Below are positions 1-5,264 of a stretch of DNA of 5,264 nt, one piece after another. The notes beneath the pieces were generated by a model. It was not told the origin of the DNA and did not search any database. It saw only the letters and a list, made by a program, of their open reading frames with translations. How positions within the stretch are numbered: position 1 is the first letter of the stretch; the number at the start of each line of letters is the position of its first letter. Source of the stretch: Acidobacteriaceae bacterium (GTDB lineage Bacteria > Acidobacteriota > Terriglobia > Terriglobales > Acidobacteriaceae); assembly GCA_003140705.1 (NCBI GenBank), contig PLKU01000463.1, positions 1-5,264 on the forward strand. Reading direction: 5' to 3'. The position numbers and the translations under genes were made by a program.

Positions 1-785
1 AAATCGGCGATGGTGAAGTCGGTTTCATGGCCGATGGCGGAAACAACGGGGAGTCGAGAGGCGACAATGGCGCGGGCGACGCGCTCGCTATTGAATGCGG
101 CCAGGTCTTCAAGCGAGCCACCGCCGCGGGCCAGGACGATCACGTCCGCGAGGTTTGCCTCGTTGAGCTGCGTAAGCGCGGACTCAATTTCCGCCGGAGC
201 TTGATCGCCTTGAACCGAGACGGGAAACAGCAGCACGCTCAGGCCTGAGTGGCGGCGGGCAACAACGTTGATGAAGTCGCGGATCACTGCGCCCGTGGGC
301 GAGGTGATGATGCCCACGGTGCGAGGAAACGCGGGCAGGGGGCGCTTGCGCCCGGCGTCGAAGAGGCCTTCGGCTTTGAGTCTTTCCTTGAGTTGCTCAA
401 AGGCCAGCTGCAGCGAGCCTGCGCCGACGGGCTCCATGGTTTCAGCCACCAGTTGCATCTGTCCGCGCTGCTCGTAGACGCTTACGCGTCCGCGAACCAG
501 CACGTGAAGGCCATCTTCAGGGCGGAATCGGAGAAGCATGGCCTGGCGGCGGAAAAGAACGATGGGGAGCTGCGCGTCGGCGTCCTTCAGTGTGAAGTAC
601 ACATGGCCGGATGGGGCAGGGCGGAAGTTGGAGATTTCTCCCTCAACCCAGACGTCGCCGTATTCCTGCTCGACCAGTTCTCGAACCTCCGCTACCAACT
701 GGCGGACAGGCCAGATGCGGCGGGGGTGACGCGGCTCCTCAAAAGTGAGGTCCTGCTGCGGCGCGAATGGGTCTTCCCGAGTCAT
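1..785 (-). CDS. xseA: Exodeoxyribonuclease VII large subunit, N-terminal 261 codons (3' end beyond window)
   Basis: This is the large, catalytic subunit of exonuclease VII. With several XseB subunits it degrades single-stranded DNA from both ends into short oligonucleotides in the cytoplasm, in repair and recombination. The reading frame is open from the ATG at 785 to the left edge. Residues about 20-120 form the OB-fold DNA-binding domain (VEGEISNF at 47-54, then SGHVYFTLKD). The nuclease domain follows with GRKRPLP at 145-151, TSPTGAVIRD at 161-170, ARGGGSLEDL at 219-228 and GHETDFTIAD at 252-261. D170, R220, H253 and D256 keep the same spacing as the E. coli catalytic residues D155, R205, H238 and D241 (from memory). 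The start is fixed by an in-frame TAA two codons upstream. The N-terminus is about 15 residues longer than in E. coli. The family is usually 400-460 residues, so roughly 60% is visible. No Shine-Dalgarno sequence is seen. xseB often lies near xseA but is not in view. Confidence 0.96.
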   Translation of the reverse strand, partial: MTREDPFAPQQDLTFEEPRHPRRIWPVRQLVAEVRELVEQEYGDVWVEGEISNFRPAPSGHVYFTLKDADAQLPIVLFRRQAMLLRFRPEDGLHVLVRGRVSVYEQRGQMQLVAETMEPVGAGSLQLAFEQLKERLKAEGLFDAGRKRPLPAFPRTVGIITSPTGAVIRDFINVVARRHSGLSVLLFPVSVQGDQAPAEIESALTQLNEANLADVIVLARGGGSLEDLAAFNSERVARAIVASRLPVVSAIGHETDFTIAD

Positions 786-794
786 TGCTTACAA

Positions 795-800
795 AGTGTA
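795..800 (-). promoter_or_regulatory. Possible -10 element just upstream of xseA
   Basis: Read on the minus strand this is TACACT, matching TATAAT at four of six positions, and it ends nine bases before the xseA ATG. The hexamer 17 bases further upstream (CTGCTA, 818-823) matches the -35 consensus at only three positions. If it is real, transcription would begin within a few bases of the start codon, which would fit the lack of a ribosome binding site. The match is weak and could be chance. Confidence 0.22.
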
Positions 801-1059
801 AATGTTGAGGGGTTGCGTAGCAGTGGTGGTCATGAGCGAGCGCGGGTTGGTGCGTGCTGAGGCGCTGCATTCGCCGAGAAGGCCGCGGGTCGAACCGGGT
901 CTCAGCGCCGTTCATTTTCGGACATTGATTCACGATTCCGTACAGGGCAGACATTCCTTGAGGAGGCAGCGCCAGCGTATTTCCTTGCAAATGAAGTGCT
1001 TACCTATTGATGACAATTGGCAGCGAACGTGCAGTGTTCAGTGAAGCCGACTTTCATGT

Positions 1060-1064
1060 GGAGG
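1060..1064 (+). promoter_or_regulatory. Ribosome binding site of the permease gene
   Basis: GGAGG lies five bases before the ATG at 1070. It decides the start. An upstream in-frame ATG at 1007 would add 21 residues with no such site before it, and those residues do not resemble the usual N-terminus of the family. Confidence 0.85.
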
Positions 1065-1069
1065 CATAT

Positions 1070-3538
1070 ATGGGGACCTTGCTTCAGGATCTTCGCTTTG
1101 CGTTGCGCCAGCTCAGGAAGTCGCCGAGCTTTGCCATCACCGCAGTGCTGACTCTTGCCCTTGGAATTGGCGCGAATACGGCCATCTTCAGCCTGGTGAA
1201 CTCGCTCCTGATCAAGCCCCTTCCGGTGCCAAATCCAAATCAGCTTGCATCGATAGGCCAGCGCCAGGACAATGGGCCCCTGATCCCGAACTTCTCGTTG
1301 CAGGAATACAAGGCGATTCGCGATCAGAGCCATGGCTTGTTCAGCGATGTTTTTACACATTCTCTGGGCTTGGACGGGTTTGCGATTGAGGGACAGCAGC
1401 CGCAGCCCATTCTGACTGGCTTTGTCAGTGGCAACTTCTTTCAGGGGCTGGGACTGAAGCCTGTCGTGGGACGGCTGCTTTTGCCGAGCGAAGGCGAGGT
1501 TCTGGGCAGCGACCGGGTTGTTGTGCTTGGTTACGAATTCTGGAAGGAAAGATTCAACGGCGATGCAAGTGTGGTGGGACGGCAAGCAACGATCGACGGG
1601 CATCCGTTCACCATCGTCGGCGTCGCGCCGAAGGGCTTCAGCGGCGTCCAGAGCTTTGTAAAGACATCAGCGTATATTCCATTGTCGGCAATGACGGTCA
1701 CTGGGACCCCAGCGGACCAATTGAACAACTGGCAGACGCGGGGCTTCCTCATCTTTGGGCGTCTCCGCCCCGGAGTGAGCTACAAGAAGGCAACTTCGGA
1801 ACTGAGCGTCATCGCCCGGCGAATGACCGGTCAGCACCCGGAAGCGGAAAAGAATATGGACATGGCGGCCCTCCCCGAACCGAGTCTCCGCATCCCCACT
1901 GGCGATCCAAAGACGATGCCGATCATGGCAGGTCTTTTTCTGTCCCTTGCGGGCATGGTGCTGTTGCTTGCATGCGTGAACGTGGCGAACTTAGTGTTGG
2001 TTCGCGCCACAGTGCGCGAGCGTGAAATGGCCATCCGCTCGGCTCTCGGAGCGCAGCGTTCCAGGTTGATACGACAGATGGTTACGGAGAGCGTGCTGTT
2101 GGCACTGATGGGTGGAGTGATGGGAGTGATTCTGGGCACATGGGCCAGTTCCGCGCTGAGCCACATCGACCCCCATGCCGGTCTGCCGGTAAATCTGGAA
2201 TTCGCCTTCGATTGGCGTATCTTCCTCTATTCCTTTGCGGTTGCTTTGCTGGCCGGGATTGTTGTGGGCATTGTGCCCGCGATGCGGGTTGCGAAGGCGA
2301 ATGTGAGCGCGGTGTTGCACGAAGGAGGCCGCGGCGTAACCGCTGGACGCCATTGGATGCGCGACAGTTTGGTCGTGGTGCAGATTGCCGGCTCGCTTGT
2401 GCTGCTTGTTGTGGCAGGCCTCTTTGTGCGGAGCCTCTCTGCAATGCAAACCATGGACTTCGGATTTAAGCCGGACCACGTGTTGAATCTGGCCATCGAT
2501 GCGAATGAGATTGGGATGAACGATGCGCAGGCGCACGATCTTGCGGCGAACATTCTGTCCCGTCTGAATCAAGTGCCTGGAGTGGAGTCTGTAAGCCACG
2601 CGGGCACCGTCCCTTTGGGCTACATGAGTAACGGGGGCGATACGATGGTGATCGACGGTGCCCCAGCGGCACCCGATCCGTCTGCATTCGGCGCCGGGTA
2701 CAACGTCGTTTCGCGGGAGTATTTCACGGTGATGGGCATCGATATTGTGCGCGGTCGCGGCCTCACGGATTCGGACGACACGCACGGCCGGGATGTGGCA
2801 GTGATCAGCGAGAGCACTGCCAAGAAGTACTGGCCCAATCAAGACGCGGTGGGGCGCACCTTCAGAATGCAGAGCCAGAAAGATCGCCAGCTTGAAGTGG
2901 TGGGAATCGCGCGCGACGCGGAGTTTCAGATTTACGGCGGTGGAAAGGCACGACCGTTCTTCTATCTCCCCTATGAACAGCACGTTTTGAACAACCGCTT
3001 GATGGTCATTCAGTTGAAGACCGAAGGAGATGCGCTTGCATTGGCCCCCACGGTGGAAAAGGTGATCCACGAGCTGGCTCCGCAGCTTCCAGTTTTTCAG
3101 GTGCAAACTATGCGCCAGGGACTTTACACGCTGAACGGACTTCTGCTCTTTCAGATCGGGGCTACGGTTGCTGCCATCATCGGGTGTCTTGGATTGACGC
3201 TGGCGGTGATTGGCCTTTACGGCGTCGTCTCATACGCAGTAAGCCGGCGCACGCATGAGATCGGCTTGCGGATTGCGCTTGGCGCCAGCCGGAGTGCGGT
3301 TTTTAGAATGATCTATCGCCAATCAGTGGTGATTGTTGCCGCGGGTGTTGGGATTGGCCTCGTCCTGGCATTTATGGTTGCGCAAGCAGCCGGCAGCTTC
3401 GTTGTGGTCAGTGTGCGAGACCCGGGAACGTACGCTGTGGTGGCGATTGTTCTGGCGTTGGTGGCGCTGGGCTCCTGCTATCTGCCGGCTCGGCGTGCAA
3501 TGGCGGTGGAACCGATGGTGGCCCTGCGCGAGGACTGA
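1070..3538 (+). CDS. ADOP-type FtsX/MacB-like ABC permease, 822 residues
   Basis: This is an inner-membrane permease of the acidobacterial duplicated orphan permease class: two MacB-like halves in one chain without an ATPase domain. Each half has one helix, a large extracytoplasmic domain and three more helices. Likely helices are 20-43, 286-310, 341-362, 385-404, 433-453, 692-722, 751-775 and 786-805. The extracytoplasmic domains span about 48-285 and 455-690. The N-terminus (DLRFALRQLRKSPSF, then LTLALGIGANTAIFSLVN) and C-terminus (LPARRAMAVEPMVALRED) are characteristic. The cytoplasmic FtsX motif occurs twice, EMAIRSALGA at 319-328 and EIGLRIALGA at 730-739. Start at 1070 is chosen for its GGAGG site and family N-terminus. 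MacB relatives move peptides, antibiotics or lipoproteins by mechanotransmission, driven by a separate ATPase. The substrate and ATPase here are unknown, and no ATPase gene is in the window. Length fits the class, and the frame is intact. Family assignment is firm; function is not. Confidence 0.94.
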   Translation: MGTLLQDLRFALRQLRKSPSFAITAVLTLALGIGANTAIFSLVNSLLIKPLPVPNPNQLASIGQRQDNGPLIPNFSLQEYKAIRDQSHGLFSDVFTHSLGLDGFAIEGQQPQPILTGFVSGNFFQGLGLKPVVGRLLLPSEGEVLGSDRVVVLGYEFWKERFNGDASVVGRQATIDGHPFTIVGVAPKGFSGVQSFVKTSAYIPLSAMTVTGTPADQLNNWQTRGFLIFGRLRPGVSYKKATSELSVIARRMTGQHPEAEKNMDMAALPEPSLRIPTGDPKTMPIMAGLFLSLAGMVLLLACVNVANLVLVRATVREREMAIRSALGAQRSRLIRQMVTESVLLALMGGVMGVILGTWASSALSHIDPHAGLPVNLEFAFDWRIFLYSFAVALLAGIVVGIVPAMRVAKANVSAVLHEGGRGVTAGRHWMRDSLVVVQIAGSLVLLVVAGLFVRSLSAMQTMDFGFKPDHVLNLAIDANEIGMNDAQAHDLAANILSRLNQVPGVESVSHAGTVPLGYMSNGGDTMVIDGAPAAPDPSAFGAGYNVVSREYFTVMGIDIVRGRGLTDSDDTHGRDVAVISESTAKKYWPNQDAVGRTFRMQSQKDRQLEVVGIARDAEFQIYGGGKARPFFYLPYEQHVLNNRLMVIQLKTEGDALALAPTVEKVIHELAPQLPVFQVQTMRQGLYTLNGLLLFQIGATVAAIIGCLGLTLAVIGLYGVVSYAVSRRTHEIGLRIALGASRSAVFRMIYRQSVVIVAAGVGIGLVLAFMVAQAAGSFVVVSVRDPGTYAVVAIVLALVALGSCYLPARRAMAVEPMVALRED

Positions 3539-3651
3539 AACCATTCAATGCCAGATCCAGCCGCGGCAAGCGACACCGTGGCCGGGCTCTGCCGTTCCTG
3601 ACTGAAGGTAATTCCCGACCGATTTTCCTTTTGGAAATATTGACCGGTAGG

Positions 3652-3681
3652 TTACCAAAGTTGGGGACTTTCATCTATATT
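3652..3681 (+). promoter_or_regulatory. Candidate sigma-70-like promoter for the S53 protease gene
   Basis: TTACCA (3652-3657, four of six matches to TTGACA) is followed after 18 bases by TATATT (3676-3681, five of six matches to TATAAT), in the AT-rich part of the gap. Transcription would begin near 3688, giving an untranslated leader of about 135 bases. The inverted repeat AAAGT/ACTTT at 3657-3671 sits in the spacer, where a repressor could bind, but that is inference. The -10 match is good and the -35 only fair. Confidence 0.35.
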
Positions 3682-3813
3682 TTGCTCCCAAATCCAGGCT
3701 CGCCAGTGGTACGCTACTCCAGCGTTTATCACGTTGCCAAAAGGGCTACTCTTCCCCCGCAGGTCCCCCTGGACGCCCCATGCCAACGCCATCCAAATCA
3801 CAATCGTAGTCAC

Positions 3814-3818
3814 AGGAG
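3814..3818 (+). promoter_or_regulatory. Ribosome binding site of the S53 protease gene
   Basis: AGGAG lies five bases before the ATG at 3824. No in-frame ATG lies close upstream, and the residues after this start form a proper signal peptide, so the start is well supported. Confidence 0.85.
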
Positions 3819-3823
3819 AAACG

Positions 3824-5264
3824 ATGGTGCGAAGAATAGGCCTGTTTTTGCTGACAATGGGTGCGATGCTGTGTGTCGCGACCAACAATTCCCAGGCACA
3901 GACGGTATTGACCCGTCACGTGCGTGACGAGATTCGCACCGGTCAGGCGCAGCCTGTCGGGCACCTGCCCCCAAACCAGACCATGAACGTGGACATTGTC
4001 CTGCCTCTGAGCGATCCGACAGGGTTGGATTCATTCCTGCAAGCGCTCTACGACCCGGCGAGCCCCTCCTATCACCACTTCCTCACCGTGGCAGAGTTTA
4101 CTGAGAGGTTTGGTCCGACCCAGCAGACCTATGACTCCGTCGTCAATTTCGCCAAGGCAAACGGGCTTACCGTTATTGGCAGCTCTCCGAACCGCATGAA
4201 CGTGCATGTGCAGGGGACCGTATCGAGCATAGAGAGCGCCTTCCACGTGCGCATGGCCACCTATCAACATCCCACTGAGAACCGCGTATTCTTCTCGGCC
4301 GACCGCGAACCCACTGTCGCGTTGCCATTCTCGCTCTGGCACATTGCCGGGCTGGACAACTTTTCAATCCCGCATCCTGCCGGCTTGACCAAGAATGCCA
4401 ATCCGTCCCGCTCCAACGCCACCACCGGCTCCGGTCCATCCGCTTCTTTCCTGGGCAGCGATATGCGTGCGGCCTATTACGGCGGAACGGCGCTTACCGG
4501 CAGCGGCCAATCACTGGGATTGCTCGAGTATTACGGCACCGATCTGGCCGACTTGAATACTTACTTCGCGAATGCCCACCAGGCCAATAGCGTCCCCGTT
4601 ACGTTGCTCTCCACCGATGGAACCAGCACAGCCTGCGTGTATCCGAGCTGCGACGACACGGAACAAACCCTGGATATGACCCAGGCTATCGGCATGGCGC
4701 CGGGGCTCTCCAGCCTGGTGGTGTACGTGGGATCGACGGACGCTGCGATCTTCAACTCCATGGCCACGCACAGCCCGCTGAACGCGCAGCTGAGCTCCTC
4801 CTGGACTTGGTCCCCGGCTGATCCCAGCACCGATAATCCTTACTTTCAGGAGTTCGCAGCGCAGGGGCAGAATCTGTTTCAAGCGGCAGGCGACAGCAGC
4901 AAGTGGACTACCTCCGGAACAGCTTCCGAGATCTATCCGGCGGACGATTTCTACGTCACGTCTGTGGGCGGCACAGACCTGAACACGACAGGCGCGGGGG
5001 CCGGGTGGAGCTCTGAGACCGCCTGGTCAGACGGCGGTGGCGGCATTTCGCCCGACAAGTTCGCCATTCCCTCATGGCAGACAGCGGCTGCGGCCGCCTG
5101 CGCCAGTTGCTCACAGACCTATCGCAATGGTCCGGATGTTTCCGCAAACGCGAATTTCACGTTTTATGTTTGCGCCGACCAGACCACCTGCACGGCTAAC
5201 GAATACGGCGGCACCAGTTTTGCAACTCCCATGTGGGCCGGATACCTGGCTCTGGTCAATCAAC
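3824..5264 (+). CDS. Secreted S53 (sedolisin/kumamolisin-like) serine-carboxyl peptidase, N-terminal 480 codons
   Basis: This is an exported endopeptidase of the sedolisin family, which works at acidic pH with a Ser-Glu-Asp triad in a subtilisin-like fold and is made as a self-cleaving proenzyme. Residues 1-25 are a signal peptide (basic MVRR, a hydrophobic stretch, likely cleavage after SQA). About 48-180 is the prokumamolisin activation domain (YHHFLTVAEFTERFG at 83-97). The catalytic core starts near 205. The triad is E280 and D284 (EQTLD, the family E-x3-D spacing) with S465 in YGGTSFATP. D357 in AAGD is the oxyanion aspartate. VTSVGGTDL (378-386) and GPDVSANAN (436-444) are further family motifs. 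The frame is open to the right edge, so the rest of the core with its calcium site, and any added C-terminal domains, are unseen. Six cysteines lie in three close pairs. It probably releases peptides from protein outside the cell; the true substrate is unknown. Confidence 0.94.
   Translation, partial: MVRRIGLFLLTMGAMLCVATNNSQAQTVLTRHVRDEIRTGQAQPVGHLPPNQTMNVDIVLPLSDPTGLDSFLQALYDPASPSYHHFLTVAEFTERFGPTQQTYDSVVNFAKANGLTVIGSSPNRMNVHVQGTVSSIESAFHVRMATYQHPTENRVFFSADREPTVALPFSLWHIAGLDNFSIPHPAGLTKNANPSRSNATTGSGPSASFLGSDMRAAYYGGTALTGSGQSLGLLEYYGTDLADLNTYFANAHQANSVPVTLLSTDGTSTACVYPSCDDTEQTLDMTQAIGMAPGLSSLVVYVGSTDAAIFNSMATHSPLNAQLSSSWTWSPADPSTDNPYFQEFAAQGQNLFQAAGDSSKWTTSGTASEIYPADDFYVTSVGGTDLNTTGAGAGWSSETAWSDGGGGISPDKFAIPSWQTAAAAACASCSQTYRNGPDVSANANFTFYVCADQTTCTANEYGGTSFATPMWAGYLALVNQ

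Larger units (their letters stand above)
786..1069. other. Divergent intergenic region between xseA and the permease gene
   Basis: This 284-bp spacer separates two divergently transcribed genes and must hold the start signals of both. Small open frames cross it on both strands, but their translations are rich in Arg, His and Pro, resemble no family I know, and lack ribosome binding sites. On the plus strand I looked for a sigma-70 type promoter before the permease. The best fragments (TTGCAA at 985-990, TATTGA at 1005-1010) are only 14 bases apart and poor matches, so I do not call one. No tRNA-like fold, terminator or long inverted repeat was seen. Confidence 0.7.
3539..3823. other. Intergenic region and leader of the S53 protease gene
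   Basis: This 285-bp gap contains no supportable gene. The middle part (about 3600-3760) is visibly more AT-rich than the flanking genes, as expected for a promoter region. It holds two short perfect inverted repeats: TTTCC/GGAAA around a TTTT loop (3624-3637), and AAAGT/ACTTT around a TGGGG loop (3657-3671). A partly GC-rich pair CGGCA/TGCCG (within 3564-3594) has a long loop and no following T run, so I do not call a terminator for the permease gene. The gap suggests the permease and protease are separate transcription units. Confidence 0.65.

Noticed and set aside
249..860. Plus-strand open frame of 203 codons opposite xseA
   Set aside because: It is antisense to the conserved XseA frame and its translation shows no family features.
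739..990. Minus-strand open frame of 83 codons across the xseA start
   Set aside because: It overlaps the first codons of xseA in another frame and has no family resemblance or start signal.
1007..1069. Upstream in-frame ATG (1007) that would extend the permease by 21 residues
   Set aside because: It has no ribosome binding site, and the added residues do not look like a family N-terminus. The ATG at 1070 has GGAGG at ideal spacing and begins the conserved DLRFALRQLRKSP region.
1991..3106. Long minus-strand open frame of 371 codons opposite the permease gene
   Set aside because: Its translation is rich in His, Arg and Gln, with no recognisable domain, and lies wholly antisense to a strongly supported membrane protein gene. 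It is a codon-bias shadow.
3564..3594. CGGCA/TGCCG inverted repeat after the permease as a terminator
   Set aside because: The stem is only five bases with a loop of about 20 bases, and no run of T follows.
3640..3645. TTGACC as the -35 element of the protease promoter
   Set aside because: It is a good -35 match, but TATATT at 3676 is 30 bases away and there is no -10-like hexamer at the right distance.
3836..3878. Cysteine at residue 17 of the protease as a lipoprotein attachment site
   Set aside because: The residues before it (A-M-L) do not fit a lipobox, whereas SQA at 23-25 is a normal signal peptidase I site.
3631..3927. Open frame of 98 codons starting with TTG in the gap before the protease
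   Set aside because: It overlaps the protease signal peptide in another frame, lacks a ribosome binding site, and its translation becomes low-complexity Arg/His/Asn-rich.

Overview
The window looks like chromosomal DNA of a moderately GC-rich bacterium, most likely an acidobacterium (Acidobacteriota, Terriglobia-like). The main reason is the central gene. It encodes a duplicated FtsX/MacB-type permease of the 'acidobacterial duplicated orphan permease' (ADOP) class, which is strongly expanded in that phylum. A secreted sedolisin-type (S53) acid protease beside it fits the same lineage. The taxonomic call is an inference from gene content, not from a marker gene.

Layout: (1) Positions 1-785, minus strand: the first 261 codons of xseA, the large subunit of exodeoxyribonuclease VII, running off the left edge. 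(2) Positions 786-1069: a divergent intergenic region holding the start signals of both flanking genes. (3) Positions 1070-3538, plus strand: a complete 822-residue ADOP permease with a good ribosome binding site. (4) Positions 3539-3823: a gap with a possible promoter, two small inverted repeats and the leader of the next gene. (5) Positions 3824-5264, plus strand: the first 480 codons of a secreted S53 peptidase, with signal peptide, propeptide and all visible catalytic residues, cut by the right edge just after the catalytic serine motif.

The three genes do not form an obvious pathway. xseA is a housekeeping DNA repair gene transcribed away from the other two. The permease and the protease point the same way but lie 285 bp apart, and the protease seems to have its own leader, so they are probably separate units. 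Both products act at or beyond the cytoplasmic membrane, but nothing shows that the permease handles the protease. No RNA gene, mobile element, CRISPR array or long repeat was seen. I see no convincing sign of a wholly new system. The points most worth checking are the orphan permease itself, the clustered cysteine pairs in the protease, and the apparently very short or absent leader of xseA.
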